Below are positions 46,430 to 57,752 of a stretch of 64,000 nucleotides of DNA, piece by piece (position 1 is the stretch's first letter; each line of letters opens with the position of its first letter). Below the pieces are notes generated by a model. It saw only the letters and a program-made list of their open reading frames with translations. It ran no database searches and was not told where the DNA came from. Source of the DNA: Eleusine coracana subsp. coracana. Lineage: Eukaryota; Streptophyta; Magnoliopsida; Poales; Poaceae. The stretch is taken from contig CM064429.1 in NCBI GenBank assembly GCA_032690845.1, positions 10,634,569 through 10,698,568 on the forward strand, given 5' to 3'. Both the position numbers and the translations under genes were made by a program.

Positions 46430-46460
<31 letters not shown>
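46430..46460. repeat. (AG)n microsatellite
   Basis: About 15 AG dinucleotides next to GC-rich DNA. Confidence 0.9.
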
Positions 46461-46461
<1 letters not shown>

Positions 46462-46934
46462 AGCGCGCCATCGGAGACTGAGCTCCGCTTGCCATCGTGT
46501 CGGAGCTCCGTCGAAGACCAGGCTCGAGCCACCGCGCCGGATACCAAGCTCGAGCCGCCACCGGGGAGCTCGAGGCATGCGCCCAAGCCTCGGCGGCCGC
46601 GTAGGGCGAGAGGAGGGAGGGAGGGAGGCGGGCTCCGACGGCGGCGGCGCGCGGGGGAGGAGGAGAAGGAGGGGCCCGATGATGAGGTGGTGGAGGAGGA
46701 GGGGCCCGGTGGCGGTGGCGCGGTGGAGGAGGAGGAGGAGGGGCTCGGCGGTGGCGGCGTGGTGGAGGAGAAGGAGGAGAGTCCCGGCGGTGGCGGCACG
46801 GGGGAGGAGGAGGTGCTCGAGGCGGGGACCTGTGCGAGGGTGGAGTAGGGGCCCGGTGGTGTCGTCATAGCACGCGGCGGGGCGGGGCACGGGGGAGGTG
46901 GCGGCGCATGGGGAAGCTTCGGGAGGGAGGCAGA

Positions 46935-47107
46935 GGAAGAAGAGAAGAGAGGAGAGAAAAAAAGAGAGAGAGTAGAGAGACTGACATGTGGGGCCCATAG
47001 AAGGTAGTTGAGATAGAGATCTTGGAGGGAGGAAAGAGAGAGGAGAGAAAAAAAGAGATACTACAGAGACTGACATGTGGGGCCTATAGGGGGTAGTTGA
47101 GATAGAG
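46935..47107 (+). repeat. Imperfect tandem repeat, about 93-bp unit
   Basis: Two copies share GGAGAGAAAAAAAGAGA, GACTGACATGTGGGGCC and GGTAGTTGAGATAGAGA in order, with small differences. Non-coding, purine-rich. Confidence 0.75.
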
Positions 47108-47794
47108 AATAAAATATAGAGTATGACGGGTGCGGAGAAAATTGATAGAGAGAAAGGAATATCGCTGACGAGATCAGAAGATTACTTTTAGAGGATAAAA
47201 ATAAGGTAACAGCAGTGCGGACAGTCTTAACACTCCATCGAGTCAACACCGCCGGCCCTATCAGCTCCCTCCCCATCTCTCCATCCTCACACGAAGCCGT
47301 TTCTGCCGTTTTGTCACTGCCACCCCTCACGACCTTGGCGCGCACCACCTCCGCCACCCCCACTGCTACACTCTAGCTCGCCGTCGGATCCTGTGTCCAA
47401 TCATAGCGCTCCTGTGTCCAATCGATGGAGGATGGCAATGAATGGCATCGAAGAAAAATTAGGCCCACACATGGGCGAGTTCGCCATGGTGTTAGTCCAG
47501 AAAGCCCAAGACGGTCCGGTAAGGCGAGACTACATAGTGGTGACGTGCTTGACGAGTAGGATATCCACATCGTATGGGAGTGATGCGTCGCCTAGGCAGG
47601 TGGGTCGCGTTAGCCAAACTACTGAGGAGTTTTGCTGAATTTTGCGAGGTAAAATTTAGCGACAAAGTGCTCGGCGAAGGCAATTGTTTCACTGAATACG
47701 TACTGTATCGTAATATATTAGAATATTAGTAGGTGTTGCAGGCCATCGGGTCATGGTTTGTTGAAGCACCGTCAACACGATCGAGGCTACCTAA

Positions 47795-49444
47795 TTAAGC
47801 AGCGTGTATGGGGCACTCTTTAGGGACCAGGAGGAGCTTCTCCGTGCGATGCACTGTGAGCCCAAAGGATTCCGTCATGTCGATACCTCGTACTCCAGTT
47901 GGAAGCTCCCAGTCAAAGTGGCAGACGAGGTTAGCTAGCATAACCTCGATGGTGGAAATAGCAAAATTTATACCTGGGCAAATCCTTCTCCCGGTCCCAA
48001 ATGGCATGTATAGGAAATTGTTTCCCTTGTAGTCCATGGCCGCGGCGCTGCCACCTTGTTCCACCATGAACCTCTCAGGCATGAACTCTTCTGAGCTCTC
48101 CCAGTAGTCAGGGTCCCTAGCAAGAGCCCAGCCGTTGATGATGGCACGGGTCCCAGCCGGTATCGTGAAGCCCTGGACATCGCAGTCGGCCATGGAGAGG
48201 TGTGGCACAAGGAGTGGTGCTGGGATATGCAGCCGGAGCGTCTCTTTGATGACCGCCTTTAGATAAGGGATGCGGCTGCTGGTGAGCTCGTCTTCGGTTA
48301 TCAGCATCATGGAATCCTTCTTGTTCCGTGTAGATAATTTACTATTAACCATGGACCTTACCTCGGCTTGGAGCTTGGTCATGACTAGGGGATTCTGCAT
48401 CAGCTCAACCATGGCATATTCCAACACTATGAAGGATGTGTCCGTGCCAGCTTCGAACATGATCTCCAGCTGCGCCTTAATATGTTCTCTTGTGAGTTTG
48501 TACTCTTCCTGAATCGAGAGCAACACATCAATGAAGTCGCTGTCGTGGTCATCGCCGCCGCCTTCATTCAAAGACGACAGCTTGTTTGCATGGTCGTCGA
48601 TGAGCTTTTCCAGCAGGTCATCCCACGCCTTGTGCACTTTCTGGGCTTTGGCACACACCATCCCCTTCACGACGTCCAGCTTCACCAGCACCGGGAAGTA
48701 GTCTTCCAGGTTGAAGCCGCCTATGAGCGACGAGTTGGCCTCCACCAGCTCCCGGAACAGCCGGTTCCGGCCTTCCTCCCGGAAGGACTTGCCGGATACG
48801 GCGTGGCACACCACGTCGTTGGCGAAGGTGTTGAGGAGGTCGCTAAGGTCCACAGCCGTGCCGGCCTTGCTGTGCTGATGGATCTGGGCCATGACCGACC
48901 TGACCTCCTCCTCCCGGGCGTGGCGGTAAGATCGGACCTTCCGGTTGCTGAGGAGGTGTGTGGTGGCGATCTTCTTCACCTGCTGCCAGTGCTCGCCGTA
49001 GGGGGAGAAGGCCACGTCTGATGAACCGTAGAAGAGGACGTCTGTCACGGGGGAGTGGGCCCGGGACGCGAACACGTGGTCGTGCGTGCGCAGCACCGCC
49101 TGCGCGGCGCTTGGCGATGACACCACCAGCGTCGGCACGGCGCCGAGCCGGAGGAGCATCAGCCCGTTGCGGCCGTGCTGGGCGGCGAGGTCGCGCAGGG
49201 AGACGTGAGGGAGGCGGCCCACCAGGTGGAGGTGCCCGATGATGGGGAGCCGGCATGGCGGCGATGGTAGCTTGCCTAGGAGCTCCTCCTCTCTGCTGGT
49301 GCCCGTGCTGCGCATGAGCAGGAAGAAGAGAAGAAGAGGGCAGAGGAGCAGCAGGGCGGAGACCACCATTGCTGCTTGTGGAGATGACGACGCGTGCTCA
49401 AGGTCGTGCAACTTTAACGGTACTTGTGTCCCTGGAGGCAGCAT
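47795..49444 (-). CDS. Cytochrome P450, CYP71 clan (CYP71C-like)
   Basis: A membrane-anchored haem monooxygenase of the endoplasmic reticulum, taking electrons from NADPH-P450 reductase. The frame is open for 549 codons. A hydrophobic anchor lies at residues 27-44, followed by the proline-rich hinge LPSPPCRLP (59-67). The C-helix is W153-QQV-K157 (Lys in place of the usual Arg). The I-helix oxygen-binding motif is AGTDTS (332-337), the K-helix motif E401-TL-R404, PERF 456-459, and the haem loop FGTGRRICPG with the ligand Cys489. The natural start may be Met26 (49369), which gives a normal anchor; the first Met adds 25 unusual residues. Words such as LPHVSLRDLA and THDHVFASR recall CYP71C enzymes (indole/benzoxazinoid-type), so a role in defence chemistry is possible but inferred. 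No intron is present, whereas many CYP71 genes have one. The substrate is unknown. Confidence 0.93.
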   Translation of the reverse strand: MLPPGTQVPLKLHDLEHASSSPQAAMVVSALLLLCPLLLFFLLMRSTGTSREEELLGKLPSPPCRLPIIGHLHLVGRLPHVSLRDLAAQHGRNGLMLLRLGAVPTLVVSSPSAAQAVLRTHDHVFASRAHSPVTDVLFYGSSDVAFSPYGEHWQQVKKIATTHLLSNRKVRSYRHAREEEVRSVMAQIHQHSKAGTAVDLSDLLNTFANDVVCHAVSGKSFREEGRNRLFRELVEANSSLIGGFNLEDYFPVLVKLDVVKGMVCAKAQKVHKAWDDLLEKLIDDHANKLSSLNEGGGDDHDSDFIDVLLSIQEEYKLTREHIKAQLEIMFEAGTDTSFIVLEYAMVELMQNPLVMTKLQAEVRSMVNSKLSTRNKKDSMMLITEDELTSSRIPYLKAVIKETLRLHIPAPLLVPHLSMADCDVQGFTIPAGTRAIINGWALARDPDYWESSEEFMPERFMVEQGGSAAAMDYKGNNFLYMPFGTGRRICPGINFAISTIEVMLANLVCHFDWELPTGVRGIDMTESFGLTVHRTEKLLLVPKECPIHAA

Positions 49445-49544
49445 TCCTTACTTTGGAGCCTAGGCCCAGCAACTGGAATGGTTCACTTGACCTTCACTGA
49501 ATATTGAATTTCCTCTGACTGATCCTCGGGTGCAGGAGCTCTGC

Positions 49545-49552
49545 CTTTATAG
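49545..49552 (-). promoter_or_regulatory. TATA box of the P450 gene
   Basis: CTATAAAG on the minus strand, about 100 bp upstream of the first ATG and 175 bp upstream of Met26. A start of transcription near 49515 would give a short leader. Single, well-placed and in good context. Confidence 0.65.
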
Positions 49553-50879
49553 CCATCTAGAGACTAACAATAGCAGCAATACTAGTTTATTTATTATGAT
49601 CCCACAAATTAAAAATAAATAGCAGCCACCTGTCCGAATGAGAGGTCCCATGTACCAAGTTCTGATGACAGTATTTTCCGTTGCATCATTTCTATTTTTA
49701 TATTTATGAACCCAGAAAGATGCACGTGAGGATGAGTGTTGAACTAATGAATTATTCACTCTTTTCTATCATGTTAGGTTTTTTGATGCAACTGGTCGGT
49801 GTATGATATTTTCATAATGTCTTTATCTTCCTGCTACGATATTGCATTTCTGTTAGTGTATCAGACCACCATCACAAAAACTATATTTTTCTTGTGACAG
49901 TTTTGTTTTGCCTCACGAAAATTTATCACCATCAGGAAAATTTAAGAATCTGGTAGTGATAGTAACATGAATGCTCTCACGAAATACGCCACATGAATGT
50001 TTCTGTTTATCCGTAATTAGTCATGCTCGATTTTTTTATTTTTTTAATCATATTAGAGTTTGTCCTTTGCTACTTCTTATCTTGAATAAGAGAGGATGTC
50101 GTTTACTGGATCCATAGCGACTTATGTCTCTGTTCATATCTTATATCTCTTTCTCATCTGATTACTTACCAACTGCAAGTGTTGCTATCCAATTTCCCAT
50201 ACAACTACCTCCGTTGTTGTAAAAATACCGTGGATGATGATCAGATTGATCATACGGAAGCCAAGGAAATATTGAGAGACAAAAATAGGTCTACAAGAGA
50301 AGTTGCAACTGCATATGGAGAGAGATTGCTACTACGTGGCAGTCTATCAAAGACGTTGCCATAGAAATTATGTGGCAGCGTCTCTAGAATCTCGTCATGG
50401 CACCGGTGGCATAAAAATTATGTGGCAGCATCTCTAGAATTTTGCCACGTAGCACTTTGGATAGTTTTTTTTTAAAGTACCGTTTCTATGTTTTTTCTTT
50501 TTACAAGGCAGTCCACATTATTATATCCATGAGACCATGACAGCTTGTTTTGGGGTGTTTGGCCTATATACAAAACAGACAAGCACGTCGCCATCCGCAT
50601 TCAAAGCTGACAGGCACGCTGCAATCCATGTGGCGTATACAATACATGGCCGGTTTTGTTTTGGCGTGTATGCGACCATCCCGTATACAGCACGCTACTA
50701 TCGGAATCCTGATGTGCGGTACACGGCGAAAAGGTTCGTCGTGTGCGGCGTACAAACAAGCTCCAATGGTGAATAGGATAGACGGTGAAGGTCACTTCAT
50801 CATATTTTTTTGATCCACACACGGTAAAGATTTTTGTCGTGTGTTAAAGTGGGCATAAGATGAAGTTTGTGACTTTATC
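49553..50879. other. Intergenic DNA upstream of the P450
   Basis: No gene. A sequence ending ATCTGGTAGTG at 49958 resembles a CACTA 3' terminus. A near 53-bp direct repeat (ATTATGTGGCAGCGTCTCTA near 50369 and again near 50417) is present. GTATAC-rich sequence at 50540-50780 leads into the CACTA subterminal zone. Confidence 0.45.
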
Positions 50880-51324
50880 GTGTGCTAAAGTGTGCCACAC
50901 GGCGAAGAGGTTTAATGAAATTAATTGGTTAAATATAGTACACAAAAAGATAAATGCTCAAAATTGAAACATAGAGTACCAAATAATATATGTGAAGTGG
51001 AGAAAAAGTTTAACATATGTTGAGCATTTTTTTTTTGGTTTATTTGCTGTGTGCCTTACCATGACACACGGTGAATAGGCCTTTTCGTCGTGTGTCAACA
51101 TCTAACACACGGTGAAGAGGGCTCCAGAGTTGGCCACACGGCAAAGAGGGTTTTCGTCGTGTGCCATGACCACAACACACGACAAAGTAGATCCTCGCCG
51201 TGTGCTATATTTTTGTCGTGTGTCATATATGAAACACACGATAAAAGAGGTCATCGCAGTGTGTCCGATGAAAAACACACGACGAAATTTTTAGCACACG
51301 ACGATTTTCGGTTTTCCGGTAGTG
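50880..51324. mobile_element. CACTA transposon end with subterminal repeats
   Basis: The right end, reversed, reads CACTACCGGAAAACCGAAAA, a classical CACTA terminus ending at 51324. Inward lie many copies of CACACGGCGAAGAGG, CACACGACGAAA and their reverse TCGTCGTGTG, in both orientations, at spacings of about 20-40 bp. These are transposase-binding subterminal repeats. The opposite end and a transposase were not identified, so the element may be truncated or its left part may lie before 50550. Confidence 0.7.
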
Positions 51325-51800
51325 TGTACGCGCACACACACGGCCGTTTCCTCATCATCAACGATATTTGGCGAACAATAACAGCAGAATCATATTCATA
51401 CGTGCATGTGTTTTATTTGTATCCGCAAACAAGGCGCTAGCATGTAATCGAAGGGCTGTTCATGGCGGCTATGCGGCACCACGCGTCTATGCATGGTCTG
51501 ACATCCTTCAGACCTTGACATTGGAGCCGTGTTAGGCATTTCCTTCTAAACACGGCCAAAAGATGACCATATCAACTATAATGCTCTTGCTTGAATACTT
51601 GCGAACAATTGGAGGTGATTACAACATTTTTTCAAGGTAGTGGCACTCTAAACTTCTAATGTTTGTTTTACTACGGCTACTCTTATATTCTTCAAATATT
51701 CAGTGTGAACAGAAGTATCGAATATAAGGGCGTAAGAAAGATGTGACGGGATCTGGTGGCGGCGCTTTTACCACCACTAAACTTGAGGAACCATATTGAT
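51325..51800. other. Intergenic DNA, nothing recognised
   Basis: Sequence between the CACTA terminus and the LTR-like region; no supportable feature. Confidence 0.4.
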
Positions 51801-53501
51801 ATGTGTCATGGTTTACAATATATGATGAGTAATTAATTTGGGCTGATTTGATGTTTTGAGTTGAAATACGGGTCTTTGGGGATTGCATGAGTTTGTGCTT
51901 GGTTATGTTCATGACTAACCGAAGTTGGTGATTGAGTTGGAGAAGTTGCAGGATATATGAAATGTATTTTCTTGTCTCATGATGTGTAGGTCTGGAGTGA
52001 CTTGGCAGTCAATGGAAGAGGAACGGACACAAGTTAGGGACTTGGGGCCGGACGATTGAGAGGCCGGGTGAAGTCAAGGTGATCCACACCGTACACGTGG
52101 AGAGATAAGAAGCACGGACGGTTTCACGGTTGAGCCTCAAAACCGTGGAGGTGATGAAGACGACGTGTTGATCAAGTCAAGGCAAACAGGATGCCAGTGC
52201 AAGTGACAAGAGGGCCTAATGGAGCGGGACCGGGAGAGATTTGCCGATGATCAGGATCGCGGAACAAGGTGACAGCGTCGACATCGAGAAGTCGCGCTTT
52301 GAGCTTATGTCGAGGCGAAGCAAAGTCATGAAGGGTCTGAGAGCGTTCGGGCGATGAGAAAAAAGATGGACGGTTGTGTCCGTGATGGTAGGTGGCAGTG
52401 TATTGTAGGTAGGGGGTAGGATGGTCTTTAGGACAACCCCTAGGCCTATATAAGGTATATAGGAATGGTAGGAGAGATGCCTCTGTTTCACTTAGTCTTA
52501 CTTTAGGTCTTCATTCAAAGTGCTAGGAGAGGTCTTCATGTATTAAAGGAGAGTAGTGGGTGTGTGAGAAACATCTTTTGCTCTTCTAAATAGTGAGAGA
52601 AAGAGGGTGTCTTCCTAGCCATGTATCCCTGAATATTATATGAAAGGATTAATGATATGAAATTTAATTTCGTGCTCAAGATCTTCCCTTCTCCCTAAAT
52701 ATTGAATTTCTCTTTTTCTCTACTTTTGGAGCTATTTTCGTGGGAAATTTTGATCTCATTTTTGGGTGAATTTTGGGGCAAAATTCTTTGGATCTTGATG
52801 CTATGATGAGTTAGAACATTCCTATATGGATCCTTGACCGAATCAGAAGCTCTAGCACCTTCGATTTTGAAGATTTCTCAAGTTTCCTCTTGTTGGTGTT
52901 CTTGGCACAAGATCTAAAATTCATGATGATTTTTTAGGCCAATTGAGTGGATCTTGTTGGAGGAAGGTCACAATGACCTGAGGATTCCCTGGTCCAAAAA
53001 TCACACATTTTGGAGTCTTTTTGTTGAGTTTTAGAAAGATTTGGGGAAAAATCACGACAGTTTTCTGTTCTGTCGGGGGTCGATCGGCACTACCGATCGC
53101 CTGAACCAGCATTGGCGATGTCACGACCGGCACTACCTGTGGCTTCGGTCCGAACCCCGCGTCGGCATTACCGATGGACATGACCGGCACTGCCGATGAT
53201 GCCAAGCGGGACTGCCGATGCCAGTGATCGGCACTGCCGATGGTAGTCCAGAGAGGTCTGTTTTATGTGTGTTTCTTTTATAGTCTTTTGTCATAGCTGT
53301 TTTCTTGTGCTTCTCCTATTCTCTTCCGCTACTGCTAGTCATTCCTAGGGTTAGCACATCACAAGTTGGTATGTGTGACCTTGGTGACTCGCTTGAGTGT
53401 TGGGTTCGGTTGAAACTGGAACATAGGCCAAATTCTTGAGAAGAATTTTAATTGGCTCTCATTCATCCCCCCCCCCCCCTGGTCGCCTTCTCAGTCCTTC
53501 A
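51800..53501 (+). mobile_element. LTR-like sequence (probable solo LTR)
   Basis: The block has the layout of a grass LTR: a promoter-like CTATATAAGG near 52446, and a 3' end with a long C run (about 12 C at 53467) followed by TGGTCGCCTTCTCAGTCC and a CA terminus near 53501. No internal domain follows, so it could be a solo LTR or a truncated copy. The left boundary is uncertain. It also carries a cluster of CGGCACTGCCGATG dyads at 53085-53245. Confidence 0.5.
53085..53245. repeat. Cluster of CGGCA(C/T)T(A/G)CCGAT dyads
   Basis: About eight variants of CGGCACTGCCGATG or CGGCACTACCGATC occur within 160 bp inside the LTR-like block. The motif is dyad-symmetric around GGCAYTRCC and analogous in layout to the Copia LTR boxes, though the core differs. 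Confidence 0.65.
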
Positions 53502-53822
53502 AAACTCCATTTTTCAATCGTCAATGTAGGCTTGCTACAGGAGTGAATCCAAAGCTAAAACAAGTAGATGAGCCTTCTCTGCTACAGTTCACCTCTCCAA
53601 GGTCCAAGTCTACTGAAAACGTCCTAAATTGTCATCTTTTCACCTGTCTCTATAGTAAATCTCTAGAACAACAATTGTATGAATATTCTACCATTTTAAG
53701 GGATTAATGACCTATAATAATTATATTTAAGCTATAAACAAGACACTTTTGACATATAAAATGGCACACTAACTAGCATCAATAGGTGCTGAGGCAACAC
53801 ATCAAGACTTTTGATGTTAATG

Positions 53823-54223
53823 GCGGGGTAGGAGACATGTTAAATGACTATGATGAAGCATGTAGTGAGGAGGAGACGGTGCCAACTGCAAAGGCATTTT
53901 ACCAAATGTTGTCAGCGACATAGCAACCCCTTCACAAGCATACTAAGGTTTCTCATCTAGATGCCATTGCGTGCCTAATGACCATAAAGTCCCAGTTTAG
54001 CCTGAGTCATGCCTATTTCGATGTAATGCTGACAGTCTTTGGCACCCTACTTCCAAAAGATCACATTCTGCCAAAGAGCATGTATGAGGCAAAGAAAGTA
54101 CTTTGTGCACTTAAGATGCCATATGAGCAGATCCATGCTTGTCTAAACGGATGCATCTTATTTAGGAAAGAACATAAAGAAGAAAAGTACCGTATGTTGA
54201 TGGTCACTAAATACCTAAATTAG
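53823..54223 (+). pseudogene. CACTA TNP2 transposase exon remnant
   Basis: The frame shows landmarks of the N-terminal region of TNP2 (En/Spm transposase): TAKAFYQMLSAT, HLDAIACLMTIKSQF, AYFDVMLTVFGTLLP, and the well-conserved ALKMPYEQIHACLNGCILFRKEH. A TAG at 53921-53923 interrupts it, and the similarity is lost after KEEKYR, before the CxxC pair that normally follows. No other TNP2 exon is nearby. It is a stranded fragment of an autonomous CACTA element. Confidence 0.8.
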
Positions 54224-54339
54224 ATCGTTAATTATCTGCATAAAAGTAATAAAATAAACAAACAACCTAGTGGTAGGATTTTATTACTAACAAATTCCAC
54301 AAGTGTTGATAAATATTAAATCAATGGAAAATACACATC

Positions 54340-55090
54340 ATCAAGAAAGAAAACACAACTTTGGCCAATCATAGCCAAATACGGGGATCAAATAGGCCAC
54401 TTTTAGACGGAAACCGACATAACCCACCGCCTCATAGTGTCAGAGGGGCCACCCACCAGGGATCCAGAGCAAGGACGGGGCAACTAGGCCCCACTCCTAT
54501 TCGGCCAAAGGTGGGGTGGGTCCAATGGGCCCCATCTTGCTCTGGCGGTTCCCCACCGCCTTTCCTATGTCGGTTGTCCCCCTTTGAGTGGAGGTTACCA
54601 ACCTTTGAACCGCCTTTAGAGTGCTATAAAAGGAAGGCCAAGGCTTCACTTCTACACACACTTAAGGATATAGTTTAGCACTTTATTTTTATAGGTGTAG
54701 TTCTTAGAAAATACGGATAGAGTGAGGAGAAGTCCTATAGAGGAGATTCGGACCTGTCCAACCCCTCTCTATGCTTGTACCCTGACTGATGCTTGCCTTA
54801 TTTAGTAAGTCTTCATGATTCTTCTCTTGTTATTAGTTTTGTTTTTAAGTAAGTTTTAGTACTTGACTCAGCGCTCTATTTAATTAGAGACCTTAGTCTT
54901 GACCTATCGTACAAAGAGATTAAGGGAGTAATCGAAAGCATAGACGTGGTGTCTAGGCCGTAGGTTGCCTTTGTTTATCGCGTAGTCTCTGGATTGCTAG
55001 AGGTAGGCAATAGGTGGTGACAGTCCTATCTGTTCTTTAAAATCCTCCATGTTCATCTACGCAGTAGGCTCTTCGCCGGAATTGCACTAT
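54340..55090 (+). mobile_element. LTR-like sequence, second family
   Basis: A promoter-like GCTATAAAAGG near 54628 is preceded by GC-rich U3-like sequence and followed by an R/U5-like region without coding capacity. No primer site or internal domain was seen, and the exact ends are not defined. The call rests on layout only. Confidence 0.35.
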
Positions 55091-55099
55091 GGATCATAA

Positions 55100-57154
55100 T
55101 TGGAAATTAAAGGCTGACCTACCATTCACGTAAAATATGTCAAGTAGAAAATTTGGTTCACGATTTATATCCTGTGACGGAACTTATGCTGTTCTGTACT
55201 CAAGTGAGCTCATATATACCAATGTGTCCCAAGAAAAAGTTGTGCAGAAGTTGACTGTAAATTTACTGACTACCATCTTTGTGACTTTTCGGTTTAATAA
55301 ATGGAATAGGAACATGTCGATATGTAGATCCAAGATGAAAAGAGAAATTTCAGCTATCAGACGGAACCGAGATTATCAAACTTGCCATATGGATGGGATG
55401 GACTGGGAAAGAAATATGAAGCCCACCAAATGCCTGCATCTATTCGGACGTCAATGCTCCTGCCACCTCGAGACTCTATCCAACATGTTAGCACTCCTAC
55501 GGATGCATGAACCTTGACAACTGGGACAAAGTCCAATGGTGCAAAGAGGGAACTGTCTTACATCTTGAGGGTTGCAATTAGCTTAACTACTATCCTTCCA
55601 ACACAATCAGCCCGTAGTTAGATTTTTGTTCGGGCCATTAAGCAGCCTACCAAATGAATTATCGCCACCAGTCAAAACACTAAAAACCGATCTATCTATA
55701 GTCAAGAGCTAAGCTAAGGTTGGTGGTGGTGGACATCGTAGGCTTATATGTTGGCCTTCCTTCTAATAGACTATCAAGGTAATACTAAATTCTCACCCTC
55801 TTATGCATATAATTACTTATGGGTCACTATGGACCTAATCTCAATGAACTGGAATGTTACAAACATCCCTCTTAAAGGACTGATGTCGTCGTTGGAACAC
55901 AGACACAACATATTCATACCGAGCAAGTTATCAGAAACGTTTTCTTGTTGGACACACTGGTGTTCAGTGCTGACTCATATGGCATGTTGTGGCCCACGCA
56001 TGGGACTACACGCATCATACATCATATGTCCGAACCTCTTAGAACTCACGTGCACTGTGTCCGCGAGGGCCGGCTCTAATACCACTTGTATTAATATGCC
56101 CCATATAAAATTTATTTATTCTCAAAATAATAAAAGATGTGATCTTTCGAATTTATTAACTGGTGAAGAAATGCTCTGACTAGCCTAGCATATAAGAAAC
56201 ACCTTGCCTTTGTCGTGCCCATGTCGCAGCATCATTTCGGTTTGTATAACATCTACCACTGCACAGTACTAATAACATAATATGAGCTTAAACAAGGATG
56301 GACGGAAAAGTTGAAAAATAATGACGTGTACATAAGCAGCAACAGTATTTATGTTTTTGAATAGGATGCATCAAGAAAGAAAATAGCAGGCTGAATGAGG
56401 CATCATACAGGAGTTTCCTGTCAAGATGGGGCTGTACCGTAGCAGAAATTAGTTTGTCCTCTGGTCCAGTGATACGGAACCTATTTTCTATGTGCATCGC
56501 TTCATTTCTCTGTGGAAGGTTGATCCATCTCTTCTGCAAATGTCCTTCCAAGATAGGACACCATCGTGCTGGTTTGGTGCGATTATGTTGCCGATCACTG
56601 TTTGGGGCATGTGGTGTATATCTTCATGTCATGTAGTACAAGTTGTGACTGCCGAAAACAATGGATCCATTCTTGTTACCACAAGATATTGATGTTAAGA
56701 GTATAATAGTCAACAATATTAGTGCAATAGTGTAGTTTATGGTTCCCTCATATATTCTATATATAGTCCCCATTTTTATTACAATCATCCATTTAGCACC
56801 TAACATTTGTAACATTTAACTACATGGTATTGCATCAAGGCTTTCAGTTGATCTCACAATATTTATGGTACCTAAGCATAGCTGCCACAGTTAGGATGTG
56901 TTTGATTTGGAATCGAGCTAGGATGGAACGGTTCTGTCCCAGTTTTCATGGATAGGATGGTTCCATCTCGTGTTTGATTAGTAGGATAGGATGGTCCTAG
57001 TTTTTGTTTGATTAGAGTAACAAGGACCAAAAGAGAAGAATGGTGTCATCCCATATTCCACCAGCTCATGTCTTCTGGCATTCTATCAAACACCTTGACA
57101 ACGTCACGCCAAGACACCCTACCACCCCCAGTTCTTCCTCTTGGTGAATGCCAC
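55100..57154 (+). repeat. Copy B of the 2-kb dispersed direct duplication
   Basis: Collinear with 13242-15282 in the same orientation. Near 56062-56095 it reads GGCTCTAATACCACTTGT where copy A has a different short sequence. The collinearity stops exactly at a Gypsy LTR terminus (57155), while copy A continues into unrelated GC-rich DNA. Confidence 0.85.
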
Positions 57155-57420
57155 TGTTACGTTCTCGATCTAATCAGCAGCAGTTAGAAGAGAAATTGGA
57201 AGCAGGGAGATCGGGATCAGACAACAGCAGGGAGGTAGGGTTCAAATAGGGGTTGAGAGTTGTAGAATATAGATTAATACATCCAGCTTACCCTCCACCT
57301 CACGCTCTCTCTTGGTTATAACCAGCACGCATGCACACACCCTTACAGGCCCCAGTCCGACGCCGGGTAGGATTGGTTGGGCCGTCTGGGCCGATGAATC
57401 TTCCACGGTCTGTCGTGACA
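57155..57420 (-). mobile_element. Short chromovirus (Gypsy) 3' LTR
   Basis: 266 bp bounded on the minus strand by TGTCACGACAG and GAACGTAACA. It is preceded on that strand by the purine tract AAGGAGGGAGGGA. Together with the adjoining integrase tail this fixes it as a 3' LTR. The other LTR is not present. Confidence 0.8.
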
Positions 57421-57752
57421 TCCCTCCCTCCTTGAGACATGGCTTGCCCCCAAGCCGCTGAGTCAGGGAAACGGAGACATAGAGTTGTTTCATCTTCCCA
57501 TGTTGCCAAGGCATACCTGACCACTGCACCAAGACTTGATCGACAGCCTTGGATCCGTTCTGGTATAGTTGTCTCTGCAAGACCCTTTCTGGTACGCTTG
57601 GTTGAGAGCTGGATGATGCTTGTGGCAGCTCCTGTTCCATTGGTGTTGAATCTGGTATTCCTGCTTTAAATTGCGAGACATGGATCACCGGGTGTATGGC
57701 ACTAGATTCCGGAAGCTTCAGTTTGTAAGCTATACCACTAACCCTCTTCAAT
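57421..57752 (-). pseudogene. Gypsy chromovirus integrase C-terminus and chromodomain
   Basis: The minus strand shows SGIAYKLKLPESSAIHPVIHVSQFK, the end of chromovirus integrase. Then comes a chromodomain-like VDQVLVQWSGM that continues, in another frame, as LATWEDETTLCLRFPDSAAWGQA. A frameshift separates the two. Chromodomains steer insertion to particular chromatin. Everything upstream of the integrase tail is missing, and the break at about 57752 leads into unrelated DNA. Confidence 0.8.

Larger units (their letters stand above)
45839..47794. other. Intergenic DNA with low-complexity coding-like frames
   Basis: 46240-46870 is GC-rich, with (GGC/GGA)n words that open several frames on both strands (proline/serine or glycine/glutamate runs). 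No domain is present and I do not call a gene. 47230-47700 holds short frames without a recognised family. Confidence 0.45.

Noticed and set aside
46239..47076. Serine/proline and glycine/glutamate-rich frames on both strands
   Set aside because: They arise from GGC/GGA repeats and an AG microsatellite; no conserved domain.
48482..49242. Open frames antisense to, and in alternative frames of, the P450
   Set aside because: High GC third positions of the P450 keep other frames open. They contain no domain and lie inside a gene with complete motifs.
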